A DNA stretch of 64,000 nucleotides, from the NCBI GenBank assembly GCA_963676655.2, contig CAXXKX010000005.1, forward strand, positions 1 through 64,000. Direction: 5' to 3'. The number at the start of each line of letters is the position of its first letter. The stretch's first letter is position 1. Position numbers and translations under genes: made by a program. This DNA is from G963676655 sp963676655. GTDB taxonomy: Bacteria; Verrucomicrobiota; Lentisphaeria; Victivallales; Victivallaceae. The notes beneath the pieces were generated by a model. That model did not search any database and was not told the DNA's origin. It worked only from the letters and a program-made list of their open reading frames with translations. This document shows positions 42,775-52,345 of the stretch, in pieces.

Positions 42775-44166
42775 TCACTTCTTCAGGCTAAAGCCGTGAT
42801 TCAATAGAACTGCTGCTGCTCTAAGCGCTTTGAATTCTTCATTGTTTGGACTGGTCATCAAAACATAACCTGGAGTATCGCCATTGGGTGCAACGTAAAT
42901 CACATTGCTTTGAGGATTTTTGATCAATCCCAAGTCACGAAACCACTTGGCCATATTAATTCTATTTGTGTTCCCGGAGTATCCCAGCCGGGTAATGTTT
43001 TCTGTATTCATTCCCAATACACACGATAAAGGAGTTGTCCGTGCCTTTTCGATTATCAATAACTCGCGGCGTTTTTTATAGAATACCGCAAAATTACAGC
43101 CTGATGCACTAAATATTGCTCTTAAAACCTGGCTAAAACTTACATCTTTCATTGACATTGAAACTCTTAAATCATTGAGTTCAGGTTTGTTTATATATGT
43201 TAATTTCATTTTTTTACCGGACGCTTTTATCACTTTTTCAACCGCATCTTTAAAACTTAATTTATGAAAAGTAAGATCAAACTTAGGCTCCACGTCAAAG
43301 TTTACCTTTCCGTACGAAACCTTAGTCTTATTACATGGCAGGAACAGCTCAATATTCTTTCCTGTTTCAGCTTTATATTTTTTAATCGGCAAAATGTTAT
43401 TTCTAGATATGTCTATCCCTTTTCCCATCACCAACATCATGCAAGCCAATAAATATGATTTTTCTTTACTTAAACCGGATATAACTACTTTTTTGAAGCC
43501 TTCACGTGTGTTTTTTAGCTCAACTTTCGCGTTATAGAATAAATCCAAGCCTAACTCTTGAAGCCACGGAATCAGATCGATATCTCCGTTATCCTTCTTT
43601 TTGCCTTTTCCTGAAAATATATCAGCATTTACAAACACATATACAGCACAGCAAGACCTGCAAGACGTACAATCTTCGGTATCTTCATCTAAATGGAGTC
43701 CATAACATGTATCGTCGTGGCCTTCTTTTATAATGATCATCACCGATTTGCCATCGACATATGTTCTTAATTTAGATAGTGAACTCATTGCAAGAATATA
43801 AAATACGTCATAAAGAGGTATTTTTCTTCCTAATGACATTGTTGAGTGATGATCAACACTTGCAGAAAAAGAGCTAATTGTTATCCAATTTATATTGTCT
43901 GGAGATTTTGTTGACTGGCGATATTTTGATAGGATTATTTCCATACCCTCATCTATTGAGTTTTCTTTGAGAAATATTTTATCAATATATATTTTCCTTA
44001 AGTACTTTTTAGCTGCCCTGGAATATGGGTTGTTATTGCCGATTAAAAGAGCCAATTTAAGGTCAATAATCCCGGTGTCATTCTCATCAAGCACTTTATC
44101 AGAGGCAGCGGAATAAATAGAGACCCCCAAGCACAATGAAATTAGAATTACTGGAAAGTTCATCAT
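42775..44166 (-). CDS. Secreted protein with duplicated STN-like (secretin N) modules
   Basis: The product is 463 residues from ATG at 44166 (GGGAGAATA upstream; ATG at 44163 is possible). A signal peptide ends near ISLCLGVSIYSAA. Two similar module pairs can be read. First, an STN-like segment with KIPLYDVFYILAMSS and YVDGKSVMIII, then a segment DLIPWLQELGLDLFYNAKVE to ACMMLVMG. Second, LSFKDAVEKVIKASGKKMKL ... FSQVLRAIFSASGC ... ELLIIEK, then NMAKWFRDLGLI ... AAAVLLNHG. Between them are four closely spaced cysteines (CTSCRSCC). In PVC bacteria such modules occur at the N-terminus of secretin or peptide-binding proteins; here no secretin channel follows. AT-rich; flanked by decayed repeats. 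Confidence 0.65.
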   Translation of the reverse strand: MMNFPVILISLCLGVSIYSAASDKVLDENDTGIIDLKLALLIGNNNPYSRAAKKYLRKIYIDKIFLKENSIDEGMEIILSKYRQSTKSPDNINWITISSFSASVDHHSTMSLGRKIPLYDVFYILAMSSLSKLRTYVDGKSVMIIIKEGHDDTCYGLHLDEDTEDCTSCRSCCAVYVFVNADIFSGKGKKKDNGDIDLIPWLQELGLDLFYNAKVELKNTREGFKKVVISGLSKEKSYLLACMMLVMGKGIDISRNNILPIKKYKAETGKNIELFLPCNKTKVSYGKVNFDVEPKFDLTFHKLSFKDAVEKVIKASGKKMKLTYINKPELNDLRVSMSMKDVSFSQVLRAIFSASGCNFAVFYKKRRELLIIEKARTTPLSCVLGMNTENITRLGYSGNTNRINMAKWFRDLGLIKNPQSNVIYVAPNGDTPGYVLMTSPNNEEFKALRAAAVLLNHGFSLKK

Positions 44167-44399
44167 TATTCTCCCGTCCACTTCGCTCAAATTAGAAATT
44201 AGAAATGTTGGATAAATTTACCACTAATCATCCGAAAAACAAGTTAATTTCCAAGACTTAACAGGACTTGTTGGACTTATTGGACCTGTAAGTCCTGTAA
44301 GCTTAAGACCAGTAGGAATATTAGGCATGAAACAATATGACGGTTGATTTTTTGTTTTTTCAGGGTAGATTAACAGCTTGTAATGAAGGGATACATCTA

Positions 44400-45203
44400 T
44401 TGAGAATTGAATTGACAAGTTTGCAGAACCCTACGGTCAAGCGGACGTATAAGCTGCGGGACCGGCGCGGACGCGAAAAGAGCGGTTTGACCTTATTGGA
44501 GGGCTACCGGGAGATTTCCCGGGCGGCTGAATACGGCATGGAACTGGTTGAATGTTTCTATTGCCCGGAAATGTTCCTCGGCGAGAATGAAGACTCGCTG
44601 CTCGATCAACTGGAAGCCTCCGGCGTCAAACTGTATGACTGCGCCAAGCATGTTTTGCTGAAACTGACTTACCGGGATCGTCCCGAGGGCCTGATCGCCA
44701 CCGCCAAGATTCGCAGTCACAAACTTTCCGATATTGAATTCCGGGAAAACGGCCTGTATCTGGTGGCTGAGGATATCGAGAAGCCCGGCAATCTGGGTTC
44801 AATTCTGCGCAGTGCCGACGCTGCCGGGGTTGACGCGTTGATCATCTGCTGTAAACGGACCGATATCTATAATCCCAACGTCATTCGAGCCAGCACCGGG
44901 GCATTGTTCGCCGTACCGCTGGCGGAAACGACGACATCCGAGGCAATCACCTGGTTCCGCAAACATGGGGTCAAAACCTTGAGCGCGACTCCGCACACTG
45001 ATTTGATTTACACCGAAGCCGACATGACCGGTCCAACCGCGATTGTTGTCGGGGCCGAACAATATGGTTTATCTGAGGAATGGCTAAAGGAAGCGGACAT
45101 TCAGGTCCGCATCCCGATGCTTGGAAAAATTGATTCGTTAAACGTAGCCACCGCGGCAACCCTGTTAGTATACGAAGCCGCGAGACAACGAAATTTCAAA
45201 TAA
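44400..45203 (+). CDS. SpoU/TrmH-family RNA 2'-O-methyltransferase
   Basis: The product is 267 residues from a TTG at 44400 (GAAGGGATACATCTA upstream), giving MRIELTSLQNPTVKR, the usual start of the family. An ATG at 44337 would add 21 unnatural hydrophobic residues. The N-terminal SpoU_sub_bind-like domain (LEGYREISRAAEYGM) precedes the knotted methyltransferase: VAEDIEKPGNLGSILRSADA (N and R of motif 1), GAEQYGLSEEWL (motif 2), RIPMLGKIDSLNVATAATLL (motif 3). It methylates 2'-O of ribose in rRNA or tRNA using SAM. RlmB or TrmH cannot be told apart from sequence alone. Upstream (44250-44330) lie short GGACTTxTTGGAC-type repeats. Confidence 0.86.
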   Translation: MRIELTSLQNPTVKRTYKLRDRRGREKSGLTLLEGYREISRAAEYGMELVECFYCPEMFLGENEDSLLDQLEASGVKLYDCAKHVLLKLTYRDRPEGLIATAKIRSHKLSDIEFRENGLYLVAEDIEKPGNLGSILRSADAAGVDALIICCKRTDIYNPNVIRASTGALFAVPLAETTTSEAITWFRKHGVKTLSATPHTDLIYTEADMTGPTAIVVGAEQYGLSEEWLKEADIQVRIPMLGKIDSLNVATAATLLVYEAARQRNFK

Positions 45204-45319
45204 AGGAGAGCCACTAATTGCACTAATTACACGAATCCAATAAAGAAAGCTTTTTTTGCATATCAAAAACAATAATTCGTGTTATTCGTGAAATTCGTGG
45301 CTGAAATAAGAAAATAGGT

Positions 45320-46474
45320 ATGAAGAAGTTAAACATCGCGCTGGTGCGCAGGAAATATAATCCGAAAAAAGGCGGGGCGGAAAAGGTGGCGGCAAGGTTT
45401 GTCGAACAGTTTACCGCACGCGGCCATGCTGTTACCGTGGTTTCAGAGCAATTCGTCGGACAGGAAACCGATATGATCAAATGGCGGAAAGTGCCGCGCC
45501 GGGGTAAATTCGCCTGGTCAAAAACAGAAGGCTTCCATCTCAGGGCTCAGGCCGTGCTTGGTGCCGATAATCTGCGCGACTCTTTCGATATCGTCTATTC
45601 AATGTGCAAAACCACTCCGGTGGACATTTTCCGGGTTACCGAGGATCTGCATCCGATAACCCTTAAACTCATGCACGGACCGTTGGCAAAATTCAACCCG
45701 CGGCACCGTTCCATTCTACGGCTGGAAAAAGAGGTATTCCAGGGCGGTGGAGTCCGGCATCTGGTTTCAAATTCCCAAATGATCAAACGTCAGTTGATTG
45801 AACTGTTCAATTACGATCCGGACAAGATCACCATTATCAATAACGGTGTGGACCCAACAAAATTTTATCCCCCTACCCCTGATGAAAAGAAAAAACTGCG
45901 CGACGATTTACAGATCAATGATCGTTTCATCTGCCTTTTTCCGGCCTGGAACTTCAAACTCAAAGGGCTTGACAAAGCGCTCTTTGCCCTGGCCCGTCTG
46001 CCAAAGGAACTCAGTGATAAATACCTGCTGATGGTTGTCGGCGGTGACAATATCAAACCTTATCTCAATCTGGCCGGATCACTGGGCGTGGGCCGTAATC
46101 TCTGCTACATGGGGCCGCAGAATAATATGCGCGACTTCTATGCAATGTCCGATATGTTATTGTTTCCCAGTACCTATGAAACTTTTTCCAATGTTGTACT
46201 TGAGGCTTGTGCCTGCGGCCTTCCGGTCCTGACCACCAGACAAATCGGCGCGGCTCAGTTGATTGACGACCATCACAACGGTTTTCTGGTTGAAAACAAT
46301 GAAAAAGTCGATCAGATGGGAGAAATCCTGACCAATTACATTGTGTTATCCGATGAAGAAAAAGCACGTTTTTCCAATGCCGCGCTGGAAGCCACCAAAG
46401 ATTATCGCTGGGACATCCACACCGACCAGTTGGAAGCGCTCTTCTACAAAGTTCTGGAGGAGAAGCAAGGATAA
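45320..46474 (+). CDS. Glycosyltransferase family 4 (WaaG-like)
   Basis: The product is 384 residues of GT-B fold. The N-terminal half starts NIALVRRKYNPKKGGAEKV, the WaaG/RfaG pattern. The C-terminal half has VSNSQMIKRQLIE, INNGVDPTKFYP, and the nucleotide-sugar EX7E box in YETFSNVVLEACACGLPVLTT. It would transfer a hexose, most likely to lipid A core or a cell-surface glycan, on the cytoplasmic face. No O-antigen cluster follows; the ABC pair directly downstream could belong to envelope export (inference). An upstream 116-bp gap holds an ATTCGTG-type repeat. Confidence 0.87.
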   Translation: MKKLNIALVRRKYNPKKGGAEKVAARFVEQFTARGHAVTVVSEQFVGQETDMIKWRKVPRRGKFAWSKTEGFHLRAQAVLGADNLRDSFDIVYSMCKTTPVDIFRVTEDLHPITLKLMHGPLAKFNPRHRSILRLEKEVFQGGGVRHLVSNSQMIKRQLIELFNYDPDKITIINNGVDPTKFYPPTPDEKKKLRDDLQINDRFICLFPAWNFKLKGLDKALFALARLPKELSDKYLLMVVGGDNIKPYLNLAGSLGVGRNLCYMGPQNNMRDFYAMSDMLLFPSTYETFSNVVLEACACGLPVLTTRQIGAAQLIDDHHNGFLVENNEKVDQMGEILTNYIVLSDEEKARFSNAALEATKDYRWDIHTDQLEALFYKVLEEKQG

Positions 46475-46531
46475 CAGAGCAACCTGACTTTATCAATCTA
46501 ATTTAAACCAACATAAAAAAAGGGAGGAATT

Positions 46532-47320
46532 ATGGGTAGTATAATTAAGGTTGAAAACGTTTGGCATCATTACGGTATCCGGCCTGTTTTAAAGAATGTA
46601 TCACTTGAGATCGAACGCGGTGAACTCGTTGTCATCATGGGGCCCAACGGAATGGGAAAAACCACTCTGCTCGGACTTATTGGAGGAATCCTGTATCCGA
46701 TTAAAGGACATGTTGAAATCGATGGTAAAATCCGCCGCAGTTCAATCGAAGCTGAAAAAGCTATCCGCCGCCAACTGGTTTACTTGCCGGACGATCCGTT
46801 TTTGCCTCTGATGTCTACCGGGGAAGAGTTTCTTCTATCGGTTGCCGGTCTTTACGGCATTGACAGTCTTCACGCAATGGAGCATACGGAAAAGTTGCTC
46901 GAAGTCTTTGATCTCAAAGAAAAAGGGGGAAGTCCCATATCTTCATATTCAACCGGTCAAAAGAAAAAGCTTGGATTGTGTTCTGCTTTATTGACCGAAG
47001 CCCCTATCCTGGTACTTGACGAGCCGTTTTCCGGCGGGCTGGACTCCGCGGCATTACTGGCAATCAGTAAAATTCTGAAAGTTTTGGCCGACCGTGAAGA
47101 TATAACAGTGGTCATGGCGGTCCCCGTCCCGGAACTGGTCGAACCACTGGCGGACAAGGTTGTGATTATTGCTCATGGTGAAATTATCGCATTCGATAGT
47201 CCGGAAGGAATTATCCGCCAGGCCGGTGGAAACATTTCGATGGCGGAAGCGCTTGAAAAACTGGTTCATCCCGACCAGACTGATAATATAAGTCAGTATC
47301 TGGAGGACCGTAAAGCATGA
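46532..47320 (+). CDS. ABC transporter ATP-binding protein
   Basis: The product is 262 residues. Walker A is GPNGMGKTTLLG at ~36-47, the signature SYSTGQKKKLGLCSALL stands at ~140, Walker B is PILVLDEPFSGG, and the switch region lies in VVMAVPVPE, where the usual His of VMVTHD is missing or shifted. It resembles the CcmA/YadG-type of exporter subunit. It overlaps the permease gene by ATGA (47317-47320). AGGGAGGAATT precedes the ATG, a strong site. It would drive export through the partner membrane protein. Confidence 0.9.
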   Translation: MGSIIKVENVWHHYGIRPVLKNVSLEIERGELVVIMGPNGMGKTTLLGLIGGILYPIKGHVEIDGKIRRSSIEAEKAIRRQLVYLPDDPFLPLMSTGEEFLLSVAGLYGIDSLHAMEHTEKLLEVFDLKEKGGSPISSYSTGQKKKLGLCSALLTEAPILVLDEPFSGGLDSAALLAISKILKVLADREDITVVMAVPVPELVEPLADKVVIIAHGEIIAFDSPEGIIRQAGGNISMAEALEKLVHPDQTDNISQYLEDRKA

Positions 47321-48501
47321 AAACCAAACCGTATTACTTGAAAAGCGTTCCACCGCTTATAATAACAATCCCGCTTTTGTTGGCATTTACGGCTATGTCT
47401 GTAATATATTACTTTTTTAAAATGATTTTTAATATTGAAATTCATGACCTTATGGCTTTTCAAACGTTTTGGGTATTTATTTCAACAATTGGGCTCGCAA
47501 CATGGCGGGTAACATACTTCTTTCCTTTTCCGCAAAGCAGTTATTGTAAATGGTTGTCTAATACTCCATGGAACTATAAATTGCCCCTGCCGAAAGGTCC
47601 AATCCTGCTTACCAGGTCAGATATAATAATGATTTCATTTCTGTGTATTTTTAATTACCTATCTTCAGCTCATTGGGTAATACCGGCGCTATGTTTTTTC
47701 GGAACATACACCTTAATTGTGTTTCTTTTTACTATAGGCGGTTTTGACGAAAAGAAATATTGGGGAAAAAGAATCACCGTGGCTTTGATCGCTCCATTAT
47801 CATTCTACCCGTTTTATTCACTTACGAGTTTGGCCATTGTCATTGGCATATGTTATATTATTTGTTATTTTCATTTGAGGGATATCCTGAAAGAATATCC
47901 CTGGAATTTAACTCAATGGCTCAACGAACCTGAAGTTGATATATCCTCAATTGCCCGGAAAAGCTGGCCTTACGGCGTCTTGACATCCGACAAGAATGAG
48001 ATAAAAAGTTCGACTGAAATGTTTTATATCGCACTAGCCGGCAGCGGGTTCATTACCTGGTGGATGCATGCAATTTTTTCCTCAATCCAGGATAATGCCG
48101 GCAGAAATTTGATCCCACTTTTATTCATACTTTTAGTTATAATAACCTTTTTCAGTCGATTTTTATTCAAACATAACGCAATTTCGCCTATCTCCTTTTG
48201 GGGACGGATTTCTAACGGCTATTATATCATTCCCCGCCATGATATCGTTTTTATTGCTCCGCTTATAATTGTGGTTATCGCTGTTTTTTCAATAATATTT
48301 TTTCCTCAAACAAAGAGCGTATTAATATGGTGGATGGACGGAAGTGTATTTCTTCTTCTTTTAACTGCAATTGGTTGTCCGCCGTCTTTACAGCAGTGGC
48401 GCTATACCGGTGCATTCAGTATCCGCAGGAATAAAATGGAAGAAAGACAGATAACATTGTCGGTCGAATCAAAAACAAAAAAGAAAAGTTTCTTCTCGTA
48501 A
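47317..48501 (+). CDS. ABC-2-type-like membrane protein partner of the ATPase
   Basis: The product is 394 residues with around ten hydrophobic segments, for example LIITIPLLLAFTAMSVIYYF (~15-35) and IVFIAPLIIVVIAVFSIIFF (~310-330). Its C-terminus is basic (KMEERQ ... KTKKKSFFS). No transporter motif is recognised by eye, but the overlapping start (ATGA) with the ATPase gene and the membrane profile make it the permease subunit. The substrate is unknown. Because it does not resemble the common permeases, its family should be checked. Confidence 0.7.
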   Translation: MKTKPYYLKSVPPLIITIPLLLAFTAMSVIYYFFKMIFNIEIHDLMAFQTFWVFISTIGLATWRVTYFFPFPQSSYCKWLSNTPWNYKLPLPKGPILLTRSDIIMISFLCIFNYLSSAHWVIPALCFFGTYTLIVFLFTIGGFDEKKYWGKRITVALIAPLSFYPFYSLTSLAIVIGICYIICYFHLRDILKEYPWNLTQWLNEPEVDISSIARKSWPYGVLTSDKNEIKSSTEMFYIALAGSGFITWWMHAIFSSIQDNAGRNLIPLLFILLVIITFFSRFLFKHNAISPISFWGRISNGYYIIPRHDIVFIAPLIIVVIAVFSIIFFPQTKSVLIWWMDGSVFLLLLTAIGCPPSLQQWRYTGAFSIRRNKMEERQITLSVESKTKKKSFFS

Positions 48502-48622
48502 AACATTGAAATAGCTATTCACTTCAAAATAAGTATAAAATACAGGAAAAGCAAATGATGCAAACAGCAAAAAACAACACAAGTATTTTAAATACTCCAA
48601 TTAATGAATTTTTTACAATAAA

Positions 48623-49714
48623 GTGAACAAGGAAACGGGTTTTTTGAAAAAAAGAATTATTGTCTGGCTTATACTTGCAGCTCTTTGCCTTGTCTGGATT
48701 TTATTGCAGGATTTCCTGATCAAAACGGCAATTCCCCATAAGACTCCTGATATTGACAAACGTAATTTCAATTCTGCGAAAAAGTTGGCAATGGATGGCA
48801 ATCCATCCGCCCAATATCGTTTAGCCTGCTTTTATGAAAAAGGAAAAGGAGCCCGGAAAGACTATAGTAAAGCACTGCAATGGTACAAGAAAGCTGCAGA
48901 CAAAGGACATAAAGTCGCGTTATTCAAAATCGGGACTTTTTACTTGACAGGCAAAGGTGTTCCGGTAGAGCATAAAAAAGCGTTACACTGGTTTGAACAG
49001 TCAGCGCAGCAGGGATATGCCGCGGCTCAATATAATCTGGGGGTAATGTACGCAAAAGGACAAGGAGTGAAGCAAGACGCAAAAAAAGCTGTGGAGTGGT
49101 ATCAAAAAGCCGTGGATCAAGGTCACTCCATGGCTCAAAATAATCTGGGGGCGCACTATAAACATGGCATCGGGGTTGCAGTCGATTATGTAAAAGCCGT
49201 TGAGCTGTTCAGGAAAGCGGCTGTTCAGAAAAATGCCGCGGCTCAAGGCAATATGGGGGTAATGTACGCAAAAGGACTAGGAGTGAAGCAAGACGCAAAA
49301 AAAGCTGTGGAGTGGTATCAAAAAGCCGTGGATCAAGGTTATTCAATGGCTCAAAATAATCTGGGGGCGCACTATAAACATGGCATCGGGGTTGCAGTCG
49401 ATTATGTAAAAGCCGTTGAGCTGTTCAGGAAAGCGGTTGTTCAGAAAAACAGCGCGGCTCAAAATAACTTGGGAACGTGTTACTTAACCGGCAAGGGGGT
49501 TGATAAAAATGCTGAAACGGCGTTTAGATACTTTAAACAAGCGGCCTCGAACGGAAGTATTACAGCTATTGCCAACTTGGGAAATTGCTATTATCACGGC
49601 ATGGGCGTGACAAAAAATAAACAGGAAGCATTAAAATGCTACAATAAAGCAGCCGCCAATGGCAACAAGGCTGCAATCATAATGCTGAAAAAATTAAAGA
49701 AGAATAATAATTAA
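48623..49714 (+). CDS. Membrane-anchored Sel1-repeat protein with an internal tandem duplication
   Basis: The product is 363 residues from a GTG at 48623; a TTG at 48644 (GGAAACGGG upstream) would give a shorter start MKKRIIVWLILAALC. A membrane segment at ~12-30 follows, then seven to eight Sel1-like repeats (A-x-x-G...Y..G.GV..D...A..W/YYxKAA). Residues ~133-204 and ~205-276 are near-identical (shared block KQDAKKAVEWYQKAVDQG; DNA offset exactly 216 bp), a very recent duplication. Sel1 repeats mediate protein-protein contacts in the periplasm or outside. Length change by repeat slippage is likely between strains. Confidence 0.88.
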   Translation: MNKETGFLKKRIIVWLILAALCLVWILLQDFLIKTAIPHKTPDIDKRNFNSAKKLAMDGNPSAQYRLACFYEKGKGARKDYSKALQWYKKAADKGHKVALFKIGTFYLTGKGVPVEHKKALHWFEQSAQQGYAAAQYNLGVMYAKGQGVKQDAKKAVEWYQKAVDQGHSMAQNNLGAHYKHGIGVAVDYVKAVELFRKAAVQKNAAAQGNMGVMYAKGLGVKQDAKKAVEWYQKAVDQGYSMAQNNLGAHYKHGIGVAVDYVKAVELFRKAVVQKNSAAQNNLGTCYLTGKGVDKNAETAFRYFKQAASNGSITAIANLGNCYYHGMGVTKNKQEALKCYNKAAANGNKAAIIMLKKLKKNNN

Positions 49715-49797
49715 TCCATATAAGTGATTAGAGCTAAATGCGAATATTAACCACTAACAATGAAATGAGAGCGAGCATTGCGCAGGGCAACACACGG

Positions 49798-49866
49798 AAA
49801 ATCACGAAAAAGTTTTTTTTGTTTTTCAGCTTGAGCTGAAAACATAAATACTTCTTCATGATCTTC
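49798..49866. repeat. Dispersed intergenic repeat, CACGAAAA/TTTTTCAGC type (copy E)
   Basis: AAATCACGAAAAAG, T-run, then TTTTTCAGCTTGAGCTGAAAA and ATACTTCTTCATGATCTTCA. The 12-bp palindrome and the CACGAAAA lead are the same as in the other copies. Confidence 0.65.
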
Positions 49867-49930
49867 ATGTTTTCCATGGTGCAAATAACTGTTTGCATTA
49901 GTCTAAATCCATATAAAACAAAGGGAACAA

Positions 49931-52207
49931 ATGTATAAAACTATTATTGCCGCGTTTTTCGTATGCTTTGTCGTCTGTAATCTTTCGGCGGGTAAAGTTT
50001 TTCACCAGAGGCTAAACTACCGGATTATCGTACAGGAAAAATCGACAAAAGTACAGCAGTTCGCGGCTGAGGAACTCAAGAAATTCCTGGACCTGACTTA
50101 TGCCAGGCCGATGGAAGTCAACGGCAGTACTCAAGGAATCGTGTTCATGGTCGGATTTCCATCGGAGGCTGTAATGGCCGGATTTACCAATCTGCCGCAA
50201 ATGGAACATCGTTTCGGGATATTCAAGCGGGGAAGTACCTTTTTGCTTTACGGTTACGACGCACCGGATGTCGACCCAGTTGAAACATCGCTATATGAAA
50301 CCGGGACGCTGTCCGCCGTTTACTATTTTTTGACCAGATATGCCGGAGTCAATTTTTATTTTCCCGGCGAAAAAGGTTATTCCGTCACCCACGACAAACC
50401 GGTTTTATTCATGGACAGTCAGGATATCCCCAAACCGACTTTTGAAGTAAGAGGCATTCGCGCAAATAAGAGCCGGGAGTTCAGCTCACGAGATTTGAAT
50501 GTGTTTTCCCGGCGCATGTTGTGCAACCGCCCGTTCTGGAGCCGGTTTGATTACTACTATGTTTATATGTACCGGTGGAAAAAAAGATTCTGGAAAGATC
50601 ATCCCGAATATTTTATGATGATCAACGACAAGCGGGTCGCCGCGAAATACCCGTTCCATGTACCATGTTTATCAAATCCCGATGTGGTAAAACAGACCGC
50701 GGCCGACCTCATTGCGAAAATCAACGCAGATCCGAAAATAAGAGTTATCCGGCTGTTTTGTGACGCGCCGATTGAATTGTGTCAGTGTCCTGTCTGCAAA
50801 AAATTGTGGTCAAAAGATGATGTACCCGCAATCGTCAGGGTCAGCAATGCGGTTTACGGTTTTCAGAAGAAGGTAATGGATATTGTTCACCAGACTCATC
50901 CGGATATATACTTCATCAGCCAGACCAAAGGGCGCTCTTACGGCACTCCTCCCGAAAAGATAAAAATGGGGCCGAAGTTTGCGGTGGAAATCTTGACCAG
51001 ACGCCCAAGTCCGACTTCGGATTACGCTAACTCGATCAACCAGGCCAAAGCCTGGAAAAAGGCCGGAGTCAGAACTATCCTGAAAAGCTATCCCCGTCAT
51101 CCGGCTTTTAAAGACTATCCGATAATTGCCCCGGATTTCACCCAGAACTATTTACGCCGTTTTGTCGGGCTTACCCGCGGGGCTTATTTGACCGAGGTTC
51201 AAAAGAAAGCATATTCTTTAAGCGCGCTCAACCAGTATATCCAGGCCAAAGTGTTGTTCGATATAGACGCGCACAATAAGCGCCTGGTGGCAAAATTCTG
51301 CAACTTTGCTTATCCCGGCGCGGAAAATGAGATGGTCGCGTTTTACCGGGAAATGGAACGTCTGATGATGAATACTACCGAGATAAATGAGGATCATCTG
51401 ATGACAAACTATTATTTTGACAATCTGGTAATCGCGAAAACCCTGCTTGATACCGCCGCTAAAAAAATCAAGGATGATTACTGGTTCAAAAAATTATATC
51501 AGGACTTTAACGCGTTTTACGCCAAGTCGCTTGCCGCAAAACCGCAGGCGGATATTTTCCGCAAGGCGGCCGCGCCCCCTGCCCCGGTAACTATTCCCGA
51601 AATTAAGACCGGAGTTCAGGATAAATGGGCCGGCGCTTTAAAGCTGGAACTGATGCCGCTCAATAAATATAAGGATTATCAGCCCGCATCTGTACATCTG
51701 ACATGCGATGATGATAATTTATACCTGAAACTGGTCGCCATTGAGAATAATATTCAAAAACTCAGGCAAAACTGCCGGGTAAATAATCAGGGACCGGTCT
51801 GGAGCGATGATTGTTTTGAAATCATGCTGGTTCCGGACAAATCCGTCCGTGCATATTATCAGATTGGCGTCAACAGCCTTGGGACATACAACGTATTGTA
51901 TCATCGTAAAAACAAATCTGTCGAGCGTCTGCCTGGCTTCAAGATTCAAACCTCATCCGCAATTGATAAAGGCAAATGGATTGTAGAAATGAAAATTCCG
52001 CTTGATGAGTTCGATGCAGTTGATTTTGCCAAAACCTGGAAGTTTAATGTCTTCAGAACCCGGATACTGGACGGCATACCTCAATTTCGCCAGTCATCCG
52101 GCGTAAGGTTATTTTACACGCTGAGTTACCATAATCTGAAGCATTACGCCTTGTTGCGCTGGCCCGAACGTAAAAAATCATTCTGGAATTGCCTTAAGTT
52201 CTGGTGA
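49931..52207 (+). CDS. Secreted DUF4838 protein with C-terminal CBM9-like domain
   Basis: The product is 758 residues. The signal peptide is MYKTIIAAFFVCFVVCNLSAG. The N-terminal ~130 residues match the alpha-glucuronidase/GH20b-type start (QQFAAEELKKFLDLTYARPM). The central ~300 residues are DUF4838 (RGIRANKSREFSSRD, RFDYYYVYMYRWKKRFWKDH, LFCDAPIELCQCPVCKKLW, VRTILKSYPRHP). The last ~180 residues are CBM9-like (DDDNLYLKLVAIENNI, GPVWSDDCFEIMLVPD, GKWIVEMKIPLDEF). Victivallis-type genomes hold many such proteins, linked to breakdown of plant or host polysaccharides. The active site cannot be named. AAAGGGAACAA precedes the ATG. CxCPxC in the catalytic part is notable. Confidence 0.87.
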   Translation: MYKTIIAAFFVCFVVCNLSAGKVFHQRLNYRIIVQEKSTKVQQFAAEELKKFLDLTYARPMEVNGSTQGIVFMVGFPSEAVMAGFTNLPQMEHRFGIFKRGSTFLLYGYDAPDVDPVETSLYETGTLSAVYYFLTRYAGVNFYFPGEKGYSVTHDKPVLFMDSQDIPKPTFEVRGIRANKSREFSSRDLNVFSRRMLCNRPFWSRFDYYYVYMYRWKKRFWKDHPEYFMMINDKRVAAKYPFHVPCLSNPDVVKQTAADLIAKINADPKIRVIRLFCDAPIELCQCPVCKKLWSKDDVPAIVRVSNAVYGFQKKVMDIVHQTHPDIYFISQTKGRSYGTPPEKIKMGPKFAVEILTRRPSPTSDYANSINQAKAWKKAGVRTILKSYPRHPAFKDYPIIAPDFTQNYLRRFVGLTRGAYLTEVQKKAYSLSALNQYIQAKVLFDIDAHNKRLVAKFCNFAYPGAENEMVAFYREMERLMMNTTEINEDHLMTNYYFDNLVIAKTLLDTAAKKIKDDYWFKKLYQDFNAFYAKSLAAKPQADIFRKAAAPPAPVTIPEIKTGVQDKWAGALKLELMPLNKYKDYQPASVHLTCDDDNLYLKLVAIENNIQKLRQNCRVNNQGPVWSDDCFEIMLVPDKSVRAYYQIGVNSLGTYNVLYHRKNKSVERLPGFKIQTSSAIDKGKWIVEMKIPLDEFDAVDFAKTWKFNVFRTRILDGIPQFRQSSGVRLFYTLSYHNLKHYALLRWPERKKSFWNCLKFW

Positions 52208-52345
52208 TATGAGAAAAATACATAACATCATAGCGGATTTTTAAAACTTAAATGTTTCATGATAATATATTAAAAACCAATTAAGGTTGTTTCTGCCCGC
52301 AACCCGGTCATCAGGTTCAGGATATGCTATGTCCCCGACTATTTT

